From Methylobacter sp. (GTDB lineage: Bacteria > Pseudomonadota > Gammaproteobacteria > Methylococcales > Methylomonadaceae), in assembly GCA_030679035.1 (NCBI GenBank), contig JAUXTH010000042.1:1-64000 (forward strand): 64,000 nucleotides of DNA, in the 5' to 3' direction. Shown in pieces: positions 51,588 to 61,566 of the stretch; the first letter of the stretch is position 1; every line of letters begins with the position of its first letter. Position numbers and translations under genes: made by a program. The notes beneath the pieces are model-generated. The model was not told the origin of the DNA. It ran no database searches and saw only the letters and a program-made list of their open reading frames with translations.

Positions 51588-51971
51588 ATTCAACCTGTTA
51601 TAGTGTGTTTTTAAACGACAATTCTTCTATTTTTGCGTGACGTGAGTTTGCAATCTTTTGTATTAAAGCTCATTCGTGGGAGCTAACGTATATATACGAC
51701 ATCAATTGTCTGACAAAAACTTACCGTCGTATATTTCTCAAAGATTCATCGTCTGCTTGTTTTTACTGAGTCGAGTCTGCAATGGTTCAGAGCTAATCGT
51801 CTGTAACGACGAATATTCTCTATCCTAAATAGGGCTGATTAGACTGGATTTTGTGACCGGGAACAACTGTTAATATTGACAGGTTCTGCCGCTTTTAATC
51901 GAGCATATTCCAGACTCAGGCATCATAATATAGCCACTAGCAAAACCTGATATATGTAAGCGAAGAAACTC
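51588..51971. other. Non-coding spacer upstream of the LuxR solo
   Basis: The 384-base divergent spacer holds a perfect 12-base palindrome CGTATATATACG (51687-51698). An inverted pair ATATACGAC/GTCGTATAT (51692-51700 and 51726-51734) overlaps it. These could be operator sites. I see no canonical lux box and no gene. Confidence 0.4.
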
Positions 51972-52682
51972 ATGATCACTTGGCAGGAAAATCAACTTCA
52001 AGCATTGCAATCCATTCAATCTGAACAGCCGCTTTTTCAAACCATTCTTTCGTTTGGCAAGGAACTTGGCTTTGACCACTGCGCCTATGGTCTGCGCATG
52101 CCGTTTCCTCTGGCGACACCCAAGACCGTAATATTCAGTAATTACCCAACGGCTTGGCAAGCACAATATCAAGCCAAAGATTATGTTGCGATTGACCCTA
52201 CGGTGCAACATGCTATGCTTTCACCCCTACCTATTCTATGGACAGATAATCTATTCAGTCCCGCGCGCGAACTATGGGAGGAAGCACAATCATTCGGGCT
52301 GCGTTATGGCAGGGCGCAATCCATCCGCGATTTCAATGGCGTTATAGGCATGTTAACGCTGGCGCGCTCAAATGATCCGATCTCCGAAACAGAACTTGAA
52401 GCCAAACAATTCAAGATGGTCTGGCTGACTCAGGTAGCGCACTTAGGCATGTCGCGATACTTGACGCCGAAATTGATGCCGGAAGCCGATGCGAAATTAT
52501 CAAACCGCGAGATAGCGGTGCTTCGTTGGACTGCCGATGGCAAAACGTCTGGCGAGATTTCGAGCATCCTCAATATTGCGGAGCGAACAGTCAACTTTCA
52601 TGTCAATAATGCCATCATCAAGTTGAATGCCACCAACAAAACTTCAGCGGCGGTAAAAGCTGCGATGCTTGGATTGTTGTAA
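51972..52682 (+). CDS. LuxR-family regulator with autoinducer-binding domain (solo)
   Basis: A 236-residue LuxR/TraR-type quorum-sensing regulator. The N-terminal ligand domain keeps the acyl-homoserine-lactone residues W62, Y66, D75, P76 and W90, each exactly five positions off TraR W57, Y61, D70, P71 and W85. The C-terminal GerE helix-turn-helix reads LSNREIAVLRWTADGKTSGE and NIAERTVNFHVNNAIIKLN. No luxI-type synthase lies anywhere in the window, so it is an orphan or is served by a distant synthase. It probably senses an AHL. Confidence 0.93.
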   Translation: MITWQENQLQALQSIQSEQPLFQTILSFGKELGFDHCAYGLRMPFPLATPKTVIFSNYPTAWQAQYQAKDYVAIDPTVQHAMLSPLPILWTDNLFSPARELWEEAQSFGLRYGRAQSIRDFNGVIGMLTLARSNDPISETELEAKQFKMVWLTQVAHLGMSRYLTPKLMPEADAKLSNREIAVLRWTADGKTSGEISSILNIAERTVNFHVNNAIIKLNATNKTSAAVKAAMLGLL

Positions 52683-52847
52683 GGCTGTGAAAGTGCTTTG
52701 AATCGAATTACCCGATAGATCATAGCCATCTACACCACTTTTTTTGTGTTATAAATACAATCGGTTGTAAGTTGACTTGAGTCACTCACCTGCTGGACGC
52801 GCGCGTTAAACTTGATTCGGTCCGATAAAAATCGTTAAGGTGGTAAA

Positions 52848-52875
52848 CACTACTGACACCACGCTGTCAGTAGTG
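52848..52875. promoter_or_regulatory. Perfect inverted repeat upstream of the VOC gene
   Basis: CACTACTGACA and TGTCAGTAGTG are perfect 11-base arms separated by six bases. They lie 48 bases ahead of the VOC start. A regulator site, for example for the neighbouring WYL-domain protein, is a reasonable guess; a hairpin in the leader is the alternative. Confidence 0.5.
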
Positions 52876-52922
52876 CTGTCATACCATAGTTGCTCGTTAA
52901 CACTTAAAACACGGAGATAAAA

Positions 52923-53294
52923 ATGAATAATGTAGCAACCTGGTTTGAAATTCCAGTCACCGACCTGCAGCGCGCTAAAGGCTTTTACCAAAATGTTCTA
53001 CAAGCGGGCTTTAAAGACGAAGCAATGGGCGATTATCAACTGGCGATTTTCGCCGCCGACGAAGGCGCTGTCAGCGGTATGCTGGTTCTGGGCGAACATT
53101 ACCAGCCCAGCGAAACTGGCGCAGTGGTTTATTTCAACGGCGGCGAAGATTTAAGCGTTCCGTTGGATAGGGCCGTTCAACACGGCGGCAGCGTGCTCAT
53201 GCCTAAAACGCCGATTCATGACGGCGACTGCGGCTACTTCGCGCTGTTTTTAGACAGCGAAGGCAACCGCGTCGGCTTGTATTCAGCATCCTGA
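52923..53294 (+). CDS. VOC-family (glyoxalase/bleomycin-resistance fold) protein
   Basis: A 123-residue vicinal-oxygen-chelate protein. NNVATWFEIPVTDLQRAKGF starts the first beta-alpha-beta-beta-beta unit; YFALFLDSEGNRVGLYS ends the second. The DLQRAKGFYQNVL helix is characteristic. CGGAGA lies six bases ahead of the ATG. The likely partner is the WYL regulator gene 49 bases downstream; the pair is common in proteobacteria. Confidence 0.9.
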   Translation: MNNVATWFEIPVTDLQRAKGFYQNVLQAGFKDEAMGDYQLAIFAADEGAVSGMLVLGEHYQPSETGAVVYFNGGEDLSVPLDRAVQHGGSVLMPKTPIHDGDCGYFALFLDSEGNRVGLYSAS

Positions 53295-53343
53295 TCATTA
53301 TTGATCCGTAGGCGGCCAGGGCTTTGGCCGCCTATTCAAAAAC

Positions 53344-54024
53344 ATGCGACGCGCCGACCGTTTATTTCAAATCGTACAAATCCTGCGTAACAAGCGCTTG
53401 GTTACCGCCAAGACTCTTGCCGAACGCCTGGAAGTGTCCGAGCGCACCATTTATCGGGATATTCAGGATCTCAGCCTGTCCGGCGTGCCGGTTGAGGGCG
53501 AAGCCGGTGTCGGCTATCGGTTGCGGCACACCATCGACATTCCCCCGATCATGTTTACCTCGGACGAAATCGAGGCACTGGTCATCGGTGCTCGAATGGC
53601 AAAGACCTGGGCGGGAACCGAGCTGGGTTATTCGGCACAATCGGCGCTGGACAAAATTACCGCCGTCACTCCTGCCGAACTGAGGAATAAGATCGAAAAC
53701 AGCAAGCTGTTTTCGTTACGCTTCGATCAGCGCCAGGATCTCGATATCAACCTGGATATTTGCCGTAAAGCCATCGATGGCAAACGCTTGTTACAGATGA
53801 GCTATTGCCGTGCCGACGGCGAACAAAGCCTGCGCCGCATCCGGCCGCTGGGCCTGTATTTTTGGGGAAACGTCTGGACCTTGGTCGGTTGGTGCGAACT
53901 GCGCGACGATTTCCGTAATTTCCGGCTGGATCGGATTCAGAGCATTCAACCGGAAAACGCGACTTTTATAGATATTGAAGGTCAAAGCTTGCAGGACTTT
54001 GTCAAACGTATGACCTGCATGTGA
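53344..54024 (+). CDS. YafY-type HTH/WYL-domain regulator
   Basis: A 226-residue regulator: N-terminal HTH_11 winged helix (RRADRLFQIVQILRNKR, LEVSERTIYRDIQDL), a linker, and a WYL domain with LYFWGNVWTLVGWCELRDDF. WYL domains bind small ligands or nucleic acid and occur in stress and anti-phage regulators. It may repress the VOC gene through the inverted repeat at 52848. The N-terminal Met follows a glycine-rich spacer without an obvious ribosome site. Confidence 0.9.
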   Translation: MRRADRLFQIVQILRNKRLVTAKTLAERLEVSERTIYRDIQDLSLSGVPVEGEAGVGYRLRHTIDIPPIMFTSDEIEALVIGARMAKTWAGTELGYSAQSALDKITAVTPAELRNKIENSKLFSLRFDQRQDLDINLDICRKAIDGKRLLQMSYCRADGEQSLRRIRPLGLYFWGNVWTLVGWCELRDDFRNFRLDRIQSIQPENATFIDIEGQSLQDFVKRMTCM

Positions 54025-54074
54025 CTCATGTTTTAAGCCATCAGTCTCAGATTTGGCATTTCACTTTTCAAAAT

Positions 54075-54398
54075 TCAAATCTTCGGTATCGTGGAGCAAG
54101 CTTCTTGAGATAAATGTTTGCTGATTACAGAGGGTAAATTCTTAGGCGACTTAATCCGCAGTTGTTTATTGACATTGAACCTGCCAAACACAACTTCAAT
54201 ATCCTTGGATGTCACGCCAAATTCTTTTGCCAGGAATCGAACCATGTGATCAGTTGCCCTGCCTCCCACCGGCGCGGCGGTGACGCTGATTTTGAGCTGA
54301 TTGCCTTTAACCTTGCCAATAGCATCCTGTTTTGCGCTGGGTTGGCCGAGAATATTAAGCACTAAGGTTTCACCGTCCCAGGCGCAGAAAGAATTCAT
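54075..54398 (-). CDS. DUF167/YggU family protein
   Basis: A 107-residue YggU (UPF0235/DUF167) protein. VLNILGQPSAKQDAIGKVKG, ISVTAAPVGGRATDHMVRFL and FGVTSKDIEVVFG are the conserved blocks. The C-terminal extension NLPSVISKHLSQEACSTIP is a little longer than usual. The ATG at 54398 has AAAGGACTGGCG upstream. Function is unknown although the fold is solved; it is normally near yggT and proC, which are absent here. Confidence 0.9.
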   Translation of the reverse strand: MNSFCAWDGETLVLNILGQPSAKQDAIGKVKGNQLKISVTAAPVGGRATDHMVRFLAKEFGVTSKDIEVVFGRFNVNKQLRIKSPKNLPSVISKHLSQEACSTIPKI

Positions 54399-54450
54399 CG
54401 CCAGTCCTTTGTTTTTCATAAATTCATGTGGTTGATTGTTTTACCCTAGA

Positions 54451-54531
54451 GCCGGATGGGGCATGTTGCCCCGTTCGAAATGTTTTGCTTTGGCTAAGAT
54501 TCGGGCATTGCAAAACGTTAGGAGCGGGGTT
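54451..54531. repeat. Dispersed repeat with GGCATGTTGCCCCG core, copy 2
   Basis: It contains GGGGCATGTTGCCCCGTTCG and AACGTTAGGAGCGGGG in the same order as copy 1 at 22739-22842. GGGGCATGTTGCCCC is close to a palindrome. Confidence 0.6.
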
Positions 54532-54600
54532 GAATGTAATGAAACCCAGCGGGTTTCGCATCAAATCTGGGTTTCGCGTTGCTCTACCCAGCCTACCGCG

Positions 54601-55317
54601 CTATGGCTGTTCGCAAAGCCTAGTCCCTTCTACGAGTAGGGCTCGAACTGATTCCGCTAGCCAAGCCAGCATATCTTTAAGAAATAATTCGTTGATCGTG
54701 AGCTCTGTCTCTTCTCCATATAATTTGGTGCTATTTGTTTTTGCAAACACCTGATGAGCATTATTACTGATGCTCAAAGTCTGATTACGCGGTAGATTTG
54801 AACGATGGGTCACTCTGTCGCGTAGTTGTTTCAATCTCTCGAATTCATTTGAACCTGTAAGCTCGTGGAGCTTTGTTTTTAACGCAACTGTCTTAGGCCG
54901 TTCCAACAGACGTTTCTCGAGATCCTTGGGGTATAGGTACCATTTTTTGTCCATTTTTGAGGGTAAATCTAATAATGCTAGGTGGTAAGCCAAAGCCGAA
55001 AGCGCATAACAAGTGCTTTCGATACAAGATAAGCCTGCTGTAAAAAATCCGAAAAGGGCGCGGTCGCGCAGGTATTCTTCCTCGAAATCTCCGTTCTCGC
55101 CATGCATATTCAATGAACCGATCCACCTCTCCATATCCTCGTGACAGTTTCTAAAGCGCCAGCCGATGAGGTTTATTGCGCCAGCATATTCCTGCCACTC
55201 CTCAATAATAGATGTTTCCGGCATCAAAAGCCTATCGGCTGCCGCTTTAAAAGCATCCATCTCGGTGAAAGGGAAATTACTTGGCAAATAGAGCTGATGA
55301 GTTTTACTGAAAACCAT
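54601..55317 (-). CDS. HEPN-like hypothetical protein
   Basis: A 238-residue, mostly helical, soluble protein of unknown family. The conspicuous motif is LKQLRDRVTHRSNLPR, with R166-x4-H171, the active-site pattern of HEPN RNases (R-x4-6-H). Before it is a helical bundle with FFTAGLSCIESTCYALSALA and YHLALLDLPS. The layout recalls Cthe_2314-type HEPN proteins. No partner antitoxin or nucleotidyltransferase is beside it. Function is inferred only from the motif. Confidence 0.68.
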   Translation of the reverse strand: MVFSKTHQLYLPSNFPFTEMDAFKAAADRLLMPETSIIEEWQEYAGAINLIGWRFRNCHEDMERWIGSLNMHGENGDFEEEYLRDRALFGFFTAGLSCIESTCYALSALAYHLALLDLPSKMDKKWYLYPKDLEKRLLERPKTVALKTKLHELTGSNEFERLKQLRDRVTHRSNLPRNQTLSISNNAHQVFAKTNSTKLYGEETELTINELFLKDMLAWLAESVRALLVEGTRLCEQP

Positions 55318-55362
55318 AATTCATAAATCCTTACGTAATATATTCAACTTCGAAATAAGTAC

Positions 55363-55395
55363 TATAGGATGGGCAGACTAAGGAAGCCCATCATT
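55363..55395. repeat. Short hairpin, copy 2
   Basis: TATAGGATGGGCAG and AGGAAGCCCATC give a GATGGGC/GCCCATC stem. It is close to 22251-22283 in sequence and lies between the HEPN-like gene and the lipoprotein gene. Confidence 0.5.
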
Positions 55396-55431
55396 CGGGA
55401 TTGAATGGATGGAGCAATATTTAACATAGCC

Positions 55432-55953
55432 TTAATGCCAGCCACCATATTGTGTGGTCGGATCACCTTTCCAACCGCCAGTGGTTTTATTGGCATCGGG
55501 AGTGGATACCGTATCGGCCGCCGCACGAGTCATATTGGCATGGGTGTATCCACCCATCGCTTTTGCTGATTTGGCAATCGCCGTAGTTAATGGGTTAATC
55601 TCATATTTCGTGATCGTGTCATGAATGACGGCGGTAACTAATTTCTCCCCGCCCGAAGCAGGAGAAAACGTCAATAGAATCGGCAGAACCGTACCGGCTG
55701 GAATTTCCACGCTGTAATGCCCATTTTCTACAGTTACTCCGGTAATTATGCGGCCGTTTTCATCGCTCACTTCTACCTTGCCCTCTTTAACCACTCCGCT
55801 GTCATTACTGACCACGCCTTCCAGGGTCGTGGCTTGTGCGTATTTTTTTACCGCTATCGGAATTACTTTTGCCGTTTTTTGGCTATTCTCGCATCCTGTG
55901 ACCGCAACACTGCCTAAGATCACTACTGCTGTAAATAAAACTGTGCGTCTCAT
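55432..55953 (-). CDS. Lipoprotein with carboxypeptidase-regulatory-like domain
   Basis: A 173-residue lipoprotein. The signal is followed by the lipobox AVTGC. The middle holds one beta-sandwich repeat (LEGVVSNDSGVVKEGKVEVS, then ITGVTVENGHYSVEIPAGTV), typical of carboxypeptidase-regulatory-like folds. The C-terminus TTGGWKGDPTTQYGGWH is short and Trp/Gly-rich. It is probably surface- or periplasm-exposed. Role unknown. Confidence 0.72.
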   Translation of the reverse strand: MRRTVLFTAVVILGSVAVTGCENSQKTAKVIPIAVKKYAQATTLEGVVSNDSGVVKEGKVEVSDENGRIITGVTVENGHYSVEIPAGTVLPILLTFSPASGGEKLVTAVIHDTITKYEINPLTTAIAKSAKAMGGYTHANMTRAAADTVSTPDANKTTGGWKGDPTTQYGGWH

Positions 55954-56047
55954 AAAAATTCCTCGTAGTTCATGGTCTATGAATTAAGCAATCTTATTGG
56001 TAACTATTCAAGCTCACAAATCGCTGAGAGCTTACTCCCTCACCCTA

Positions 56048-56067
56048 CCCTCTCCCGCTGGAGAGGG
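56048..56067. terminator. CCCTCTCC/GGAGAGGG hairpin
   Basis: A perfect 8-base stem with a CGCT loop in the 158-base spacer downstream of the MFS gene. No T-run follows, so termination is uncertain. This CCCTCTCCCGC word is a frequent intergenic repeat. Confidence 0.4.
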
Positions 56068-56111
56068 ACGTTGTGCTTCGCGCTGAATAGTTACTATTAT
56101 TGCTCATCTCT

Positions 56112-57386
56112 TTACAACCAATGATTATTACGGGTTTCTCGCATTATGTATACAGCAAGTAGGCTGATAGCCGCAGCCAATGAGACATAGCCGCCGACCC
56201 AGGCCAACCCTCCCTCGGCGACCAACCGTTGCGCGATATAGGGGGCAAATGACGCGCCGAGTATGCCGCCTAAGTTGTAGGCCGTTCCCGCACCGGTATA
56301 GCGTACCTTGGAAGGAAACAGCTCCGGCAGCAAAGCACCCATCGGCGCGAATGTGGCTCCCATCAGGAATAGCTCCAAGGACAGGAAGGCGGTAATCAAC
56401 AACGGCGAGCCGCTTTCCAGCATCGGCTTTAACAGGAAACCGGACAGGAATGCGGCGCTACCTGCGACCAGCAAAACGGGGCGTCGTCCGAATCGGTCGC
56501 CCGCCCAGGCCGATAGCGGCGTGGCGGCGGCCATAAACAGCACCGCCACGCACAACATGCCGAGAAATTGCTGACGCGGGATATGTAGCGCGGTGGTGCC
56601 ATAGCTCAAGGAAAACACGGTCGAAATATAGAACAACGCATAGCAGACGACCATCGCCATCGCTCCCAGTGCCAGCGGGGCGGCATGGGATTTGACTATT
56701 TCCTTAAGCGGCAAGCCGACCTGCTGGTGTTGCTGCAACACTTTGGCGAATACCGGGGTTTCGGCCAAGGCCAGACGCACATACAGACCGATCATGACCA
56801 GCACCGAACTGGCAAGAAACGGCAGTCGCCAGCCCCAGTCTTTAAACTCTTGTTCAGTCAGAAAATGAGCCAGCAGCAAAAAACTGCCGGTCGCCAACAA
56901 AAAACCCACCGGCGGCCCCAATTGGGGAAACATGCCGTACCAGCCGCGCTTTCCGGCCGGTGCGTTCTCGGTCGCCAACAGCGCCGCCCCGCCCCATTCT
57001 CCGCCCAAGCCGATACCCTGGCCGAAACGCAACAGGCACAGCAACGCCGGAGCCCATGCGCCGATAGCATCATAGCCCGGCAACACGCCGATCAGTGTGG
57101 TAGAAACGCCCATGACCAGCAGCGATGCGACCAAGGTGGTTTTGCGCCCGATGCGGTCGCCGAAATGTCCGAACAGCGCCGCGCCCAAAGGCCGGGTGAG
57201 GAAAGCCACGGAAAAGGTAAGGAAGGCGTTGAGCGCTTGGGTTGTCGGGTTGCCGCCGGGGAAAAACACCGGGCCGATAACCAAGGCCGCCGCCATGCCG
57301 TAGATGTAAAAATCGTAGAATTCGATAGCGGTGCCGATGAAGCTGGCTAAGGCGATGCGGGTAACGGAGGGGGCGATTTTGGTCAT
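56112..57386 (-). CDS. MHS-family MFS transporter
   Basis: A 424-residue 12-helix major facilitator of the metabolite:H+ symporter family. IALASFIGTAIEFYDFYIYG begins helix 1, GHFGDRIGRKTTLVASLLVM is the loop 2-3 signature, and GGEWGGAALLATENAP with GKRGWYGMFPQLGPPVGF lies in the middle of the first half. MHS carriers take up organic acids, betaines or shikimate. It lies alone; no catabolic gene indicates the substrate. Confidence 0.92.
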   Translation of the reverse strand: MTKIAPSVTRIALASFIGTAIEFYDFYIYGMAAALVIGPVFFPGGNPTTQALNAFLTFSVAFLTRPLGAALFGHFGDRIGRKTTLVASLLVMGVSTTLIGVLPGYDAIGAWAPALLCLLRFGQGIGLGGEWGGAALLATENAPAGKRGWYGMFPQLGPPVGFLLATGSFLLLAHFLTEQEFKDWGWRLPFLASSVLVMIGLYVRLALAETPVFAKVLQQHQQVGLPLKEIVKSHAAPLALGAMAMVVCYALFYISTVFSLSYGTTALHIPRQQFLGMLCVAVLFMAAATPLSAWAGDRFGRRPVLLVAGSAAFLSGFLLKPMLESGSPLLITAFLSLELFLMGATFAPMGALLPELFPSKVRYTGAGTAYNLGGILGASFAPYIAQRLVAEGGLAWVGGYVSLAAAISLLAVYIMRETRNNHWL

Positions 57387-57520
57387 AGGTCTGGTGCCGG
57401 GTTAAGTCAGACGCAGTGCATCGGATTGGGTTGTTAGCCGCACGATTATGAATTGCGGGTTTTACAAAATTCTTACCTCACGCCTATTCTCTGTTTAAAG
57501 CCCTGGCATCCAAACAACTC

Positions 57521-57656
57521 GTCATCCCGGCAGGGAATGCCGGGATCCAGAGCACAGGGATGTGAAAGTCAGATCAAAAAAAAATTTATCGCTTAGCATG
57601 ATATAGATTCATGCCATCCATGGCATCTGGATCCCGGCATTCCCTGCCGGGATGAC
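57521..57656. repeat. 136-bp element with GTCATCCCGGCAGGGAATGC termini
   Basis: Perfect inverted ends of more than 25 bases (GTCATCCCGGCAGGGAATGC ... GCATTCCCTGCCGGGATGAC) surround an interior with a TCAGATC and a T-rich part. No coding capacity. It occupies the spacer between the MFS gene and the gene at 57706, and such GTCATCCCGGC repeats are widespread. Positions 57387-57520 hold nothing else. Confidence 0.82.
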
Positions 57657-57705
57657 GTTTTAACTCAATGGCAGCGAACTACAAAAATATGGATCGCCTT
57701 ATCAA

Positions 57706-57993
57706 TCAATCCAATTTAATCCAATCTTCCAGCGCTTCGATAATGGCTTTCGCCTGATCTTTGCTGGAAATATTAAACTTCGATTTTTGCTTATACTCGC
57801 CATTTTGCTTCTGATAACGGCGAATGGTGTATTTATCCGGGCCGTATTCTTCCTTGGCGCGGTTCCAGTCCTGGTAACGGTACATAATCGTAGCCCAAGC
57901 ACCTTTGGTCAGCACTTTTTTGTCCAGTTCCTTGACTGTCTCAATACCGCCGTCTTCGTATGTTACAGTCAATTCATCTACAGTTTCAGCCAT
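57706..57993 (-). CDS. Conserved hypothetical basic protein
   Basis: A 95-residue soluble protein: TVDELTVTYEDGGIETVKEL, GAWATIMYRYQDWNRAKEEY and KYTIRRYQKQNGEYKQKSKF, then ISSKDQAKAIIEALEDWI. The alpha/beta pattern and charged surface recall PC4-like single-strand binding folds, but this is weak. A good GGAGATAAC site precedes the ATG at 57993. It lies upstream of purA in the opposite-end order, same strand. Confidence 0.72.
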   Translation of the reverse strand: MAETVDELTVTYEDGGIETVKELDKKVLTKGAWATIMYRYQDWNRAKEEYGPDKYTIRRYQKQNGEYKQKSKFNISSKDQAKAIIEALEDWIKLD

Positions 57994-58106
57994 GTTATCT
58001 CCAGGTAATCAGTGCGATATTATTTTTTACGCGAAATGCCCTTCGACAAGCTCAGGGCGAACGGATGGGGGCTTAAGTCGATAGCCCCTCCAGCCTGAAA
58101 CCCCGT

Positions 58107-60601
<2,495 letters not shown>

Positions 60602-60657
60602 TTTTTATATGTCCACTCAAACAAAACGCCCCGCATGCGGAGCGTTGGTTACGGATA

Positions 60658-60715
60658 GTAGGGGCAATCCCTTGTGGTTGCCCTTGATCTGGGCAGGCAC
60701 AAGGCCTGCCCCTAC
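60658..60715. repeat. REP-like palindrome ending in the hflC stop codon
   Basis: GTAGGGGCAATCCC and, in the second half, GGGCAGGCACAAGGCCTGCC end in CCCCTAC, the inverse of the left terminus. The CTA at the right end is the TAG of hflC on the minus strand, so the repeat overlaps the gene's end. Confidence 0.65.
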
Positions 60716-61566
60716 TTTTGTTGTTTAAAATATCTAAAGAAATCGGAATCAGGATCAAGCACCATCATGCTTGAGCTGGTAAAGGTCTTTTTATAGGCAT
60801 TCAAACTGCGATAAAACGTGAAAAACTCGGCATCTGCGCCATAGGCTTTGGCATAGATTTCCGCCGATTTTGCATCGCCTTCACCACGCAACATTTCTGC
60901 ATCCCGGAACGCGTTCGCCATCGTAACGACACGTTGTCTGTCGGCGTCGGCACGAATTCTTTCTGCGGCTTCCGCGCCTTGCGAGCGGAATTCACGGGCG
61001 ACTCGCTCACGTTCGGCTTCCATCCTGCGGAACACGGAACTGCTGACTTCCTCAGGCAAATCGATCCGCATCACCTGAACATCGATAATTTCCATACCCA
61101 AAGCGGCTGCAAGAGGTCTGGCGTTTTTAATCAATATCTCACGAATTTCCTGGCGATCGGTTGAGACCAATTGCTGGATATTTCGTTTACCGAATTCACC
61201 CCGGAAAGCATCTTTAACGATTTGATCCAGACGCAAATTAGCCTGATCAACATCACCGGCAACCACCGTATAAAACGTGGTGACATCACCGATGCGCCAT
61301 TTAACGAAAGAATCGACAATGACGTTTTTCTTTTCAGCGGTTAAAAACCGTTCCGGCTTAGCTTCCATCGTTTGAATGCGTTTATCAAACTTTTTTACAT
61401 TGTTGATAAACGGCCATTTAAAATGCAGCCCAGGTTCGTAATCGTTCTTTACGATCTCGCCTAAACGGAACTTGAGTGCCTTTTCTGTTTCACTGACGGT
61501 AAATATGCACATCATGCCGATAAACAACAATGCACCCAAACCTACCAATATTTTATTCTGTGTCAT
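60712..61566 (-). CDS. hflC: Membrane protease modulator HflC
   Basis: A 284-residue band-7/SPFH protein, partner of HflK and modulator of FtsH. One N-terminal transmembrane helix (ILVGLGALLFIGMMCIFTVS) is followed by the SPFH domain with ETEKALKFRLGEI and VDSFVKWRIGDV. A helical coil with RAEAERERVAREFRSQGAEA-like sequence and the C-terminal EFFTFYRSLNAYKKTF complete it. Its ATG overlaps the hflK stop by one base. Confidence 0.97.
   Translation of the reverse strand: MTQNKILVGLGALLFIGMMCIFTVSETEKALKFRLGEIVKNDYEPGLHFKWPFINNVKKFDKRIQTMEAKPERFLTAEKKNVIVDSFVKWRIGDVTTFYTVVAGDVDQANLRLDQIVKDAFRGEFGKRNIQQLVSTDRQEIREILIKNARPLAAALGMEIIDVQVMRIDLPEEVSSSVFRRMEAERERVAREFRSQGAEAAERIRADADRQRVVTMANAFRDAEMLRGEGDAKSAEIYAKAYGADAEFFTFYRSLNAYKKTFTSSSMMVLDPDSDFFRYFKQQK

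Noticed and set aside
36156-51593. Chromosomal integron cassette array
   Set aside because: The gene content fits, and single GCCTAAC or GTTAGGC words occur (near 46050), but no paired attC ends in the right order and spacing and no integrase gene are seen.
51972-52682. A luxI partner for the LuxR protein
   Set aside because: None of the neighbouring products has the autoinducer-synthase motifs; the two nearby GNAT genes at 42121 and 50223 are ordinary acetyltransferases.
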